Positions 39,667 to 50,779 are shown, counted from the first letter of the stretch. The stretch: 64,000 bases of DNA from Congeria kusceri (GCA_027627225.1 CM051029.1:22745356-22809355); one strand, 5' to 3'. Program-made: numbers and translations. Notes: a model not told the origin generated them from the sequence alone.

Positions 39667-42366
39667 TTAGTGCCCCGATCTACGAGCAAGATATGGTATT
39701 TTATCCAACACATATTTCCATTTTGATTCGAAATCATTGATTCTGTCTGCTAAAAGTGCGGCATTCCATTGATGCTCGTATTTATATGCTAAGTAATTTT
39801 TTGCACCTTCAACAGAAGGAATCAATAATGACATTTTGCATTTGTATATGTAAAGTTTTGTGTAAATGAAAATATTATTTACTGCATCACTTTTTGTTTC
39901 TGCATAACCTAGTATGACATTTTTCATGTTACAGTAAGGAAAAATTGTAGTCGGAAACAGATTATTTAAAAGAAACTTTGAGGTGGGGCACTCCCAGAAT
40001 ATGTGTTCTATGGTCTCTTCGCTATTTTTGCAAAAGGAACATGTAGGGGATTCCGACAATTTCATTTTAAAAAGTAAGTAATTCGTTCCGATTATTCGGT
40101 GAATTATTCTGTACTGGAACCATTGAAATTGTGAATCAGAATTGATTGTGAAAGGTAAAAGGAAAATCGCCTTCCATTCATCATTGCTTATTATAGTGTT
40201 TAAGTTACTAGGCCATTTTTGTTTTATTGGCATTTCGATTTCTGTTCTTTTTAGGATGTTGTACATTCGTTTTGCCCCCGATTCTTTGCTTAAAATTACT
40301 TTAAATGATGGTGGTATAAAAGGTCTTTCCATTTTATAATTGTTTCTGTCAGTTTCGTGTATATTGTGTGATTTGAATTTTGTAAATATGGCCTTTTTAA
40401 TACCTTGGTATAAAAGAAAGTCAATTTTCAGATTATATTTTATATTTATTTCATTTAATGTTAGAAATTTACCATCACTATCTAACAGGTCACCTATATA
40501 TTGTAACCCTGCCATATACCAGGAATTAAAAAAGATGCTTTTATTTCCTATACATATTCCTTCGTTATAGAAAATTGGATAGTAAAATATGTCCGTTGCA
40601 TTAAATATTATTTTTTCTTGGAAGACGACAAATGATTGTAGGACGTCTTTCCAAAAAGGATTGGTTATTATAGTTGCTAACTTTTGTGAATAATGTTTTC
40701 CACATCGTACAAGCTTCTTAAAATCTACGTATGAATTTGCAATGTGTAACCAATTTCCATTTGAGACATATACTCTTTTTAGCCATGTTAGTTTCATTGC
40801 ATGAATAAAAGCTTTGATATTTATCATTTTGAGCCCCCCTTCACAATATTCTTTGCATAAAGTATTATAATTAATCCTACTTTGTCCACCCCATATAAAG
40901 TTTAGAAATATTGTGTTTAAGTTTTTAATAAATTCCGATGATGGATTAGGAAGGGATATGAATAGGTGATTAAATAATGATATCAATAATGTTTTTATAA
41001 CTGTAATTCTGCCTATGGGTGTTAAGTTTCTTTTTTTCCAACTTAAAAGTGCATTCTCCATTTTAGCTATTTTTTCTTTATAGTTAATGTCTAATATCTG
41101 TTGTAGATCGACGTGATAATGAATTCCTAGCATCTGAAAACTGTGTTGGTTCCATTGAAGTTTCCATTTAGTTTTAATACTTTCGGAACTGAATTTTTTC
41201 TTTCCAATCCATATTACCTTTGTTTTATCAAAGTTAACGTTTAGTCCAGAAATACATGAGAAATTATACAATGTAAGTAATGTTTCATTAAGACTTTTGT
41301 CCGCTCCATCCAAAATAATGGTTGTGTCATCTGCGAATTGTGAGAGTTTGTGTTCTATGTTATTGATGTTTACACCTTTGATGTCGTTATTATTTCTTAT
41401 TTTTAAAGATAATATTTCTGCGCAAAGAATAAAGATGTAACAAGATAATGGGTCTCCTTGGCGACATCCACGCTGAATAGGGAAGAATTCAGATAAATAT
41501 CCACACTGTATGACTGCGGATTTGGCATCTTTGTAAAATATTTGAAACCAACGTTTGATGTCAGGACCAAAATTAAAGAAAGAAAGTGTCTCATCGACAA
41601 ATGACCACGACAGAGAATCAAAAGCCTTTTCAAAATCGATTAAAAACAACAAACCAGGAATATCTTTCTCTTCAGTAAAGTTCATAATATCAAATATAAG
41701 CCTTGTGTTTTCACCTATGTATCGACCTTTGATAAAACCTGTTTGATCACTATGTATAAGTTTATCCATGCATGTTTTCATCCTGTTTGCAATAACACCT
41801 GAGCCAATTTTGTAAATAGTATTTAAAAGTGTTATTGGTCTCCAATTTTTCAAAAATAATCTAGATCTGTCACCTTTTGGAATGCATGTAATAATCCCTT
41901 GCGTTTGAGTAACAGTTAATTTCCCACTTTGAAATGCTTCATTTAGAGATCTTACTACAAAAGTACCAATTTGTTTCCAAAAGACCTTATAAAATTCTAC
42001 AGTAAAGCCTGAACTGCCCGGACTTTTATTATTAGACATGTTTTTTAAGACATTAGTTGCTTCTGATACAGATATATTTCCTTCAAGTAGAAGCGCTTCT
42101 GTATCATTTAATTTTGGACCAATTATGTTTGTAATAAAATTTGAAAAACTTTTAGTTTCACAAGTATCTTTGCTTTGGTAAAGACATTGATAAAATTCTT
42201 TAACTTTATTTAAAATTTCTTTTTGATCAGTTGTAACATTTCCATTTTCATCTTCTAATTTATAAATAGTTTTTACAGCTGCGCGTTGTTTTTCAAGATT
42301 ACAAAAATATTTCGTTGGTTTTTCACTGATGGTAAAACATATTTCACTATCTGGAATTAAATTCAA
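39667..42366 (-). CDS. LINE reverse transcriptase (ORF2 C-terminal part)
   Basis: An open frame of 899 codons that begins at TTG, not ATG, because its true start was upstream in the intact ORF2. The reverse-transcriptase blocks are present in order: WRPITLLNTIYK near residue 175, LIDFEKAFD near 242-250 with the first catalytic Asp, IQRGCRQGDPLS near 297-308, and LSQFADDTTI near 341-350 with the catalytic Asp pair. A C-terminal CSFC...EHIFWEC zinc-knuckle motif near residue 790 is typical of the L1/Tx1 group. The 2.7 kb frame has no stop, which points to a fairly young insertion. Confidence 0.95.
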   Translation of the reverse strand: MNLIPDSEICFTISEKPTKYFCNLEKQRAAVKTIYKLEDENGNVTTDQKEILNKVKEFYQCLYQSKDTCETKSFSNFITNIIGPKLNDTEALLLEGNISVSEATNVLKNMSNNKSPGSSGFTVEFYKVFWKQIGTFVVRSLNEAFQSGKLTVTQTQGIITCIPKGDRSRLFLKNWRPITLLNTIYKIGSGVIANRMKTCMDKLIHSDQTGFIKGRYIGENTRLIFDIMNFTEEKDIPGLLFLIDFEKAFDSLSWSFVDETLSFFNFGPDIKRWFQIFYKDAKSAVIQCGYLSEFFPIQRGCRQGDPLSCYIFILCAEILSLKIRNNNDIKGVNINNIEHKLSQFADDTTIILDGADKSLNETLLTLYNFSCISGLNVNFDKTKVIWIGKKKFSSESIKTKWKLQWNQHSFQMLGIHYHVDLQQILDINYKEKIAKMENALLSWKKRNLTPIGRITVIKTLLISLFNHLFISLPNPSSEFIKNLNTIFLNFIWGGQSRINYNTLCKEYCEGGLKMINIKAFIHAMKLTWLKRVYVSNGNWLHIANSYVDFKKLVRCGKHYSQKLATIITNPFWKDVLQSFVVFQEKIIFNATDIFYYPIFYNEGICIGNKSIFFNSWYMAGLQYIGDLLDSDGKFLTLNEINIKYNLKIDFLLYQGIKKAIFTKFKSHNIHETDRNNYKMERPFIPPSFKVILSKESGAKRMYNILKRTEIEMPIKQKWPSNLNTIISNDEWKAIFLLPFTINSDSQFQWFQYRIIHRIIGTNYLLFKMKLSESPTCSFCKNSEETIEHIFWECPTSKFLLNNLFPTTIFPYCNMKNVILGYAETKSDAVNNIFIYTKLYIYKCKMSLLIPSVEGAKNYLAYKYEHQWNAALLADRINDFESKWKYVLDKIPYLARRSGH

Positions 42367-42920
42367 GTTATCAACATTGTAGACAGGAAGCGCGTATTGT
42401 TCTTTAATCTGAATAAAAGTTTACCCCTGGCTTTAGGGTTATTTATGTTCTTATAATTACAATAGTCTATTTCCGGATTTAAAACCATATTAAAGTCACC
42501 ACATATTATTAATGAGTCATTTCCAATATCATCAATTAATTTAAAAATGTTTGTGTAAAATGATGGAGTGTCTGTATTTGGACCATAAATAGATACCAGT
42601 GTAAAACGAGTTTCCCCAAAAGAGATATCTAGCGCTATATAATTTCCACTATCATCAGGGATACATTGATGCGTTTTATAATCAAAATCGTTAGACACAA
42701 GTACAACGGTGCCCCGGGAATTTGTTGAGCCATAACTTGCAAAAAAATCGCAACCCCACTCAGCGCGGATGTCGTTATACATATCTATGGAGAAGTGTGT
42801 GTCTTGCAAACAGTAAATATTACACTTATATTCCTTTAAATAATTAAATACTTTATGTCGTTTAAAAGCGCCATTTAGACCTCTGCAATTTAGAGATAGA
42901 ATTTTTAGTTTATCTGTCAT
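42363..42920 (-). pseudogene. LINE apurinic-type endonuclease, truncated
   Basis: 185 codons from ATG. Visible motifs are ILSLNCRGLNG (catalytic Asn), LQDTH (the usual LQETH, with Asp for Glu), VSIYGPN and ICGDFNMVLNPEID (Asp and Asn). The later SRIDY and SDH motifs are absent: after ARGKLLFRL the frame runs into a short unrelated tail and a TGA at 42363-42365. Codons of the reverse-transcriptase frame start at the same place. This fits an internal deletion joining the two parts out of frame. The enzyme would be inactive. Confidence 0.85.
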
Positions 42921-42962
42921 TTATTAAAGTAGAGTAGGTAAGTATATAACCTTGCTTCACAT

Positions 42963-42974
42963 GTTGTAAATCTT
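42963..42974. repeat. LINE target-site duplication, 5' side
   Basis: GTTGTAAATCTT, identical to 38899-38910. It defines the exact 5' boundary of the insertion. Confidence 0.9.
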
Positions 42975-43800
42975 GTTGAAATATTTTCACGACTTTTACA
43001 ATCTTATTAAAATCATCTCCAGTTTGACGTTACTATATTATCCGCTGACTGCATCTGATGACTTCGCATTTAGGGGTCACGTTCAGATGACCTTTTTATG
43101 AGCCAATCAAACCGTTTCCTTCAAAATCTTGCAGTTTAACTTCATATGTAAACCACAAATACTATGCACGAAATTAACGTGAACTTTGGATGTTTACTCG
43201 CCTAAGGTACCACTACCGGTATTTTCATTGTTATCCCCGTGAAAATTATCTGTAAATGATTTATTCCCGAGGATCAGCTGGAAATGAATTACTTTTCAAA
43301 AAACCGTGGCCAAACATTGCTGTGCAAAAGGCAATTTCATTGGGCGCAGCAGGGCTGATGTTTTATTGTTTGGAAGGTCATTCGAACGTGGCCTGTTATA
43401 CGATGTCTTCAGATCCTAACAATGTTAGTATTTGATTTTAATGAGATTGACGACTTTTAATGACTGAGTGTGCGGTGAATCAAAAGAGCTATCTCGCGTA
43501 TGGTCAATTAAACGTTAGTAATTGTAAACGTTATACAACAACAGTCAGAGCGTACATCATTTTTATTTGAAGTTATAGAAAATGAAAAAGTATGACGCGA
43601 AATGGTCACATATTCGAAAGCGCACTGCTCTGTTTGTTCAAAGATATTCAGCACGAATTTAAAAACCAAATTTTAGCGGACTAGCTGTTAGTGTTATGGC
43701 ATGTAAAAAGTCTCTTTAAACCAGTCATAGTAAAGTAGAAATTAACTCCGCCAGCGATCATTAATACGCGCGACTGTGTATTCACAAAGTGTTACTTTAT

Positions 43801-43923
43801 AGCAATTACTTAATTGACCTTGTCCGTACATCTAAGTCAGCTGCACTTTATGACATGATCCAAAATGGCCGCCCCTGCCAAAGTTAGGCCAGCTCAAGAA
43901 GGGCGCATAGCGTCCCATATATA
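43801..43923 (-). repeat. Right terminal inverted repeat
   Basis: Reverse complement of the left repeat. Conserved stretches include 'ggccattttgga' and 'cttagatgtacggacaaggt' when read on the minus strand. Confidence 0.75.
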
Positions 43924-44175
43924 CTACTATTGTAAATATCAAAGAAAGTCGTAATTTTGAATGGCATATTCTGGTAAAACGGACAGTACATACATAAACT
44001 CAATACGTACGGTATATTAAAAGTCATTTCCATGCAGCAATCCATTGCAGCATAGAAAGTGCTATTGATTTTTTGAAAAAAAAATCGTTTGATACTACTG
44101 TTGTCGTTTACCAATATTCCAATCACTACTGTCTGGTAAACGCTGTTAAATATACACTGCAGTCCGCCACCTGAG

Positions 44176-44348
44176 GCTCCCACTACAATTATCTACTATA
44201 TGGTGCACTGCAGTTTTCCGTCTCTCCTTTATACATGAACGCGTGTCAGTGCGGTAAGGAGTATCGGAACCAGTGCATGGACTGCAACCACAGGGAGCAG
44301 TGCGCCAACAAGCCCTGGATCTTCGGGCCCCCAATGACAGCCCCGTAG
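44176..44348 (+). CDS. Cys-rich host gene, terminal exon
   Basis: The frame ends at TAG 44346-44348 and reads NACQCGKEYRNQCMDCNHRE then QCANKPWIFGPPMTAP. Six Cys and one His sit in about 22 residues, in a style like that of the exon at 38305. The exact acceptor is unclear: GAG at 44173-44175 gives a phase that matches the 38404 donor but has a poor pyrimidine tract, and the CAG acceptors at 44213 and 44242 are in the wrong phase. High GC supports coding. The function is unknown. Confidence 0.5.
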
Positions 44349-45658
44349 GCGCTGCATACATCCCGCCCGCCGTGTTTCCATACACAACCGAGCTCTGACT
44401 TGTTATATGAACCATGCCTATGCCTTATTCCACATTAATAAATATCGACAGTTATATAATTATGTTTCCTAAATGTTTATGTATAATAAACACTCGTCCA
44501 CTGTTGTCTACAATGCATTCTCAACACATGAACAGTGGTCCTGTTCCAACTCCGCCTGTCAACCATCAACCTCCGCGCAGAGATTTGACAGGTTCCGAGC
44601 ATAGCTCTAATCAAATCCCTGCCATCATAACAAAAACCACGAGATGATGATCGATTTAAATCTTCAAGATATTATTTATGGTTTTCATTAGTTATTTTCT
44701 TTTTCTGTTTTCATTATTGACTTCAAACCATATATAAAAAGTCAATTTATGTAGAAAATTGCACCGAGTTGCATTAAATAAGTTACAAACACGTTATCCT
44801 TTCAGATCGGAAGGATTGTGGTGGCAGTGGTTACCGTTAACCGATAGGGGAGGTAACCGCTGCGAGGAGTTTGGTCAACCATATGAACTCAGTGATCGCC
44901 CTTGCTATGCTTTGCTGATCCCTTCAATTTCCACATGATTCGTAGTAGTATCCGGACAAAATCCCCACGGACAGAATCCCTACCGCTTCATTTTACGCAT
45001 CGTCGGATACCCAGGACTAATCATTCCGTTACACTCCAGCATTAGATGAATGGAGAGGAGCGGAATGGGTCGAACGTGGGTATCCGACGATGCATTTTAC
45101 GTACCTGGACAAAATCCCCCCCCCCCCATTGTTTTTACAACCCGAACATACTCCCCTCATCAATCCCCTCATCAACAATTAAAACCCGTGTTGGTATTTT
45201 ATTCAAAAATATTTGTTGAAAAATAAATATGGCATATGCCACTGAAAGTATCAAAATAAAGCACAATATTTTAGATATATGTCTGCTTATTTATTTTAAT
45301 TATTTACCCCACGGTGGTCTTGCATTATTTAATAAGGCCAAAACAAAATGGTTGGTTTCCGCTTACATCTCCAAAAAAACCTAGAAAGGGGAGGTAAAAT
45401 ATAACTTTTTTTTCTGTAACTCCCAAACAAAGAAACTGTACCTTAACTGTAAATAAGGTCATAGAAAAAAAATACTGGCAAGAAACTTGTAATATAAGCG
45501 AAAGCTGCTTTTTTCCCGAAAATCAGAAAAACAGTTAATGATTGATGGGCAAAAAACTGTAAGGGTCGGCGGAAAAAATTGGGCGGTGGGGTAAGCCGAA
45601 ACCAACAACCTTTTTTTACGCCTATATCAATATAGCTGCTACTTTAATTAACAACTTC
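44349..45658. other. Intergenic stretch with one long hairpin
   Basis: No gene is recognised. It contains a candidate 3' UTR for the Cys-rich gene (an AATAAA at 44438-44443), the perfect hairpin at 44997-45093, a poly-C run at 45117-45127 and AT-rich sequence. Confidence 0.4.
44997..45093. repeat. 97-base hairpin with perfect 16-bp stem
   Basis: GCATCGTCGGATACCC at 44997-45012 is exactly complementary to GGGTATCCGACGATGC at 45078-45093. The interior also pairs: CATTCCG and CTCC on the left match GGAG and CGGAATG on the right. This could be a small foldback element or a structured RNA; there is no direct evidence for either. Confidence 0.8.
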
Positions 45659-46530
45659 ACGGTGTTAAAACAAATCGATAACCTCTCCGTTAAAAATAGC
45701 CCAAACTGCACCCTCTACGTTAAATCAAGACGTTTTTGGAGTATGCAAGTGTACAAAACTTGTGAATATGGCAATTATGAGTTAAAATGATTGAAAATAC
45801 ATTATGCGCGGAACAGTAGCATGTTTCAGGTATGTAACGGCATGGTAGATTTCGTAACAAACGCAAACGTGAACAAAAATGAAAGAAAACACTTTCAGAC
45901 AGTCTTGAAACACACATATTTTACATCTGAAATAAGTACCTCAATGTGAACTGTGTTCGACCAGTGCGTGTTGAGTGTATTGTCGGTCCATATTTTTTAA
46001 AGTAAAAGTAAAAATCCCACAAAATGAAAAATACTGTTTATAATACATGAAAACAGCATAAAACGAGTAAAAAAAACAAACACCAATACGGAGAGGTTAC
46101 AGGTACCTTGCAATTCTGATCGCCGCCAAAAACTATGATATTTACACCAGTTGTTCGCTTATAAAGTTATAGATTACAACAAACACATCTCATTTTAAGT
46201 TGAACCAAACACCAATAATGTAAGGTTTTAATGAAACAAAGGGAGTAACGATGGAAAATATCGCGGAAATAGGCAAACGGCAACCAAAGTTAACAACAGT
46301 TTTCACTATTTCTAGGAAATAAAAAGTGTTATAGTGTGAATATCTTTCTGAAATAGCAGTATTATGTCCACAATGTTCCGTGAAACCAAAATATCTCATA
46401 TTTTTGGCGACAGTAAGCTATATATCGACAAGAAAGTGACCTACCTGTCGTTCTCAGAGATGATTTGTAACGGAGAGGATGCATTTTGGGCTATGTAAAC
46501 GGAGAGGTTACCGATTCGTTTAAACACCGT
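45659..46530. mobile_element. TIR element of about 0.87 kb
   Basis: The ends are inverted copies over about 70 bp. The left end reads ACGGTGTTAAAACAAATCGA and then AACCTCTCCGTT...TAGCCCAAA. The right end, on the minus strand, reads ACGGTGTTTAAACGAATCGG and then AACCTCTCCGTT...TAGCCCAAA. A third short match, CGGAGAGGTTAC, lies inside near 46089. No transposase is present. The class is not identifiable from the termini. Confidence 0.7.
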
Positions 46531-47386
46531 TTTTAGAATATTGGTGTTAAAACAGACACAAACCGTCAAACGTCCACTATATTGCCACCTTGACAAGCAA
46601 TTAATTTTTCATTGGCATTGTTAGCATTTTTTAATTCCATTTCATAATTTAAATAACTATATATGAAGACTAGAACGACCTGTGTTTTAATGGGGGGGGG
46701 GGGATTAAGTCCGGGATTCGATCGTAGTAAACCGAGCATTTGAATAAATAATGAATATACGAATAATGTTTTTAAGTTCTCGGCGACTTTTTATTCTCGT
46801 ACAAGTGTTGGACATGTCGAAGGAATCTCGCGCACTCTCCAACACACTCGAACACATTCCGTAGACATCTCTTCTCTTGTCGTAGCGTGAGAACGACAGG
46901 TAGGTCGTATAGTATTAGCGTTCAACAGCATAACACGAGTTTGCTGCGAGTTTAGGAGACTTGCCTACGACATCTGCTCTTCCGTTTCTCGTTCAATGTC
47001 GTCAAGAACTCGTGCTAACGTCCTAACATGTCGTACAGACTCGTCCACACTCGTACATGCTCGAAGACTTCGATTGTCGAAAAGATATTGTACGCGTATC
47101 TCGTCTGAACTCGTGATAAAATGTGCGCATCGTACTTGTGTCGTGTCAATGTCGTGTCAAGGTTGAAGAGAACTCCAACAAATGTCGTCTTGAAACAATT
47201 CCGCGACCAACACGTCAATTTTACGGCGAGTTATAACTCGCCAGAACTCGTACATGACTCGATGTATGATGCTGGAATATACATGTACGACCCTGTATGA
47301 TATTAATTATTGTATGTAAGACCCTGTATCATACTGAACTTATATATGAATGTCCTACAAACATAACTGTACGAAGCTGTATCATG
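46531..47386. other. Unique stretch rich in CTCGT/GTCGT words
   Basis: No gene is seen. A poly-G run lies at about 46692-46704. From 46780 to 47260 the words CTCGT, GTCGT and their complements recur irregularly. From 47275 to 47385 there are three imperfect repeats of a 'gtacgaccctgtatgata' motif just before the displaced macrosatellite copy. Confidence 0.4.
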
Positions 47387-48142
47387 TTAGTAGTAGTCAG
47401 AGTATTTGTAGTGCTGGTTGTGCTTCTGTTGATGCGATATTATATGGATTTTATATGTTGCTTAAAATTGTAATGAATTAATGTTGTAAATGATGTTGAT
47501 ATGATATGATGTTGATGTTGATATGTATAAGGTATTATTATTTTTATCACAAAACAAAACTATTTTCAATGAATTCTTAAATATGAACTGCTAACAAACC
47601 AGTACCTACTGAAGTTAAACACATTTTTTTAATTTACTGGCTGTTATGACGCCCATATATCAACTTTGGCATTACTGGCGCCCGTAAAACCATCGTGTTA
47701 ATATATTTTTACGGGTGATTCTTTCAACAGATTAGAATCATAATTGTACTTTATCATGTTACAAAGAGTTTTTTATAGAATAATTCTGTATAATTTTCTA
47801 GAACAGAATATTCAAGTTCTATTTTGTGGATCCTTTGAAACATGTAGTTGATAATATTTGTTTAGCCCATAGTTTCAAACCTGGTCATGATACAAAATAC
47901 TTTAAACATATCGTGATCTTAAATAATTGGCTAATTTCTAATTATTCAAAAAAAATTAATGAATTTTATGAAGAAGAAGTTAAAATAATTATGACAATAC
48001 GTCAGATAGTAGAAGTGGTACTAGTAATAGTAGTAGTAGTAGTAGTAGTAGATGTAGTAGTTGTAGTAGTAGCAGTAGTGGTGGTATTAGTAATAGTTGT
48101 TGTAGGTGTTGTAGCAGTAGTAGTAGCAGTAGTAGTGGTGGC

Positions 48143-48224
<82 letters not shown>

Positions 48225-50176
48225 TAGTAGTAGTAGCAGTAGTGGTAATAGAAGTAATATAACTACTACTACTACTACTACTACTGGTAGTAGTAGAAGT
48301 AGTTGTTGTTGTTGTGGTAGCAGTAAATGTTGTAGTAGTAGTAGTACAGCTATTAATAACAGTAGAATAGTAGTTGCAGTATTAACACTATACTTGCATT
48401 TTCAGTAGGATACTGTTTTATTCATTTATATCGATTCCAGTTCGGAAACTAATAACTATATTTTCATCGCAACAGATTTGTTATAAATTCGTGCATTAAG
48501 GTCAGGTTAAATTGTCCGAACTATACTACTGTATGCTTCGTCCGATATTATTGCGTCCAAAGTTTCTTTCTGCAAATTAAATGCAAATTAAATGCAAACG
48601 ACTTGAAACATTTTTGAAAAAAAAGTCTTATGTATTATGAGTTGCATCCTTGTGGTCGGCAATCACATCTACATGGTACAGGTATAGTCTATTTACATTT
48701 ATTTGATAGTGTCTACATGTGCTCCATTTACTTGCAGATTGGGGAAATCGTGATTTTCTTTTTATAAGCACACTGCAATCGCCTGTATTTAAATAGTCTG
48801 ATTTACCCGTATTGGTCCGTCCATGTTTATAACGATTCTTTCGAACAATGCTATCAGCAAATGTAACCCGAGAAATTGCTAACTTGATAATGCCATTGTT
48901 GCAAAATGTTTTATTTTTAAAATGCAGTAACATCATGTATAATCAAAAACAGTAATAGTAATAATTTATTCTGAAATCTACAGATATATACTATATAGTA
49001 CAATACTTATTTCTAATTAATTTTGTACAGACGGTATTATATTTAACATAACCCCTGTAATAAGAGGCGCATCATGGATGTGTATACATGTAGATGCTCC
49101 TACAGGTGCACTCTAGAGCGAATATCTTTATTTTATACAAATATATTTACAGATCCATGTAAACAATGTACTTGATATAGAAATGCCAACAGTAGCAGCA
49201 GTAGAAGTAGTAGTAGTAGTAGAAGTAGTAGTAGTGGTAGTGGTGGTGGTGGTGGTGGTGGTGGTTGGTAGTAGTAGTATAAAAAATTGTAGTAGAAGTG
49301 GTATAAGTAGTAGAAGTAATAGTAGTACTATAACTCACACCACCCCCTATACTACTCATCTGACTACTACTTACACTATCCACAAACACAACCTCAATTC
49401 CTCTTAGTATTGCTATCACTCCCAACACCATTACTACTACTCATCAGACTACTACTAACACCACCACCACTTCTCCAACTACTATTTATTGCTACTACGA
49501 GTAAGACAACGACTACTACTACTACTACTACGTCTACTTTTACACTATTCACCACAACTGCTACTACCCCACTAACACCACTAAAAGTAGAAAAGTGTAA
49601 TGGTAAAATGAGTTGTAGTGGCTGTGGTGTATATTAATTGCAGTCGAAGGAGTAGAAGTGGTGGTGGTAGTGAATGTATTAGCCAGAGTTGTAGTAGCAG
49701 AGGCGTTTGTTGGAGGAGTAAAGGTGGTGACGATGTTATTGTTATTAGTAGTCGCAGTAGTATACCGTGGTTATGGCGGTAGTATTAGTAATAGTAGTAA
49801 TTACGGTGCTGGGAGTGTTAGTCATTGTCTGAGAAGGTAGCAGTGGTGGTGGTGCTAGTGTCAGTAAATGTCGGAGGATTAGCAGAGGTGGTGATGTTAG
49901 TTTGTAGTAGTCAGAGTAGAAGTTATGGTGGTGGTTTGAGTAGCAATCAGACGAGAACTAATAGCAGCGCTGTTATTGCTAGTAGTAGTGGCAGTGTACG
50001 TGTAAGATGTAGTCGGAGGATACATATTGGTCGTGCTGCTAGTGTTAGTACTGCTGCTCCGACTACTACTAACAACAATACTACCACCACAACGTCTACT
50101 TTTCTGACTTCTTATAACACATCCACACCCACTATTACCGGTACTATTATTTGGCATACTACTAACAGTAGTACAC

Positions 50177-50212
<36 letters not shown>

Positions 50213-50285
50213 TAACAATTTTAATTTGAATTATAGTAATAAATAACCGCCACCAGAACCATCACCACCACCAGAACCATCATTG
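47387..50285. repeat. Displaced macrosatellite copy F
   Basis: Starts abruptly inside the unit (equivalent to about 28716 in unit D) and runs to the same junction that ends the main array. Its 3' third carries the unit-D variants 'gtgtatattaattgcag' and 'tataccgtgg'. Its 5' part instead matches unit C at several sites, such as 'aacactatacttgc' near 48385 and 'ttcgaacaatgc' near 48841. It is therefore a mosaic. Confidence 0.9.
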
Positions 50286-50765
50286 ACACAGTTGTTCTTG
50301 TAGGGACTGACAGTATATTGACAGATGTGTTATAGTCGAGACTGACAGTATATTGACACGTGTGTTATAGTAGGCACTGACAGTATATTGACACATGTGT
50401 TAGAGTAGAGACTGACAGTATATTGACACGTGTGTTATAGTAGGCACTGACAATATATTGACAAATGTGTTATAGTAGAGACTGACAGTATATTGACACA
50501 TGTGTTATTGTAGAGACTGACAGTGCATTGACACATGTGTTATAGTAGGGACTGACAGTGTATTGACACATGTGTCATAGCAGGGACTGACAGTGTATTG
50601 ACACATGTGTCATAGCAGGGACTGATATTGCATTGACACGTGTTATAGTAGGGAATAACAGTGTATTGACACTTGTGTTACAGTAGGCACTGATAGTGTA
50701 TTGACACGTGTATTATAGTATGGACTGACAGTATACTGACACATGCGTTATTTCAGGGACTTTTT
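50286..50765. repeat. 35-bp minisatellite, short second array
   Basis: About 13 units identical in type to the 31.6-38.3 kb array. The entry sequence and first units follow the same order, but two extra units lie near 50420-50490. The array ends at 'tttcagggac' and runs into unique sequence. Confidence 0.95.
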
Positions 50766-50779
50766 GATGACATAGTCTG

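Larger units (their letters stand above)
38911..42962 (-). mobile_element. L1/Tx1-type LINE, 5'-truncated and internally deleted
   Basis: The element lies on the minus strand. Its 3' end is the 34-base poly(T) at 38911-38944 (poly(A) on the element strand). Its 5' end is about 42 bases before the endonuclease start. Perfect 12-bp target-site duplications flank it. Only an endonuclease fragment and a reverse-transcriptase frame remain: there is no ORF1, and the C-terminal half of the endonuclease is missing. It is therefore unlikely to be able to move on its own. Confidence 0.92.
38544..43923. mobile_element. Long-TIR element (about 1.3 kb) split by a LINE
   Basis: 38544-38665 and 43801-43923 are inverted copies of each other at roughly 80% identity by eye. 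Both outer ends read TATATATGGGACGCTATG, and both contain GGCGGCCATTTTGGAT and TTAGATGTACGGACAAGGTC. Removing the LINE inserted at 38911-42962 leaves an element of about 1.3 kb with no transposase frame visible, so it looks like a non-autonomous TIR element. TA-rich ends prevent a firm target-site call. It lies in the presumed intron of the Cys-rich gene. Confidence 0.75.

Noticed and set aside
43884..44415. Minus-strand frames of 89-99 codons near the right TIR
   Set aside because: They run antisense to the Cys-rich exon and across the TIR, with no recognisable domain or splice support.
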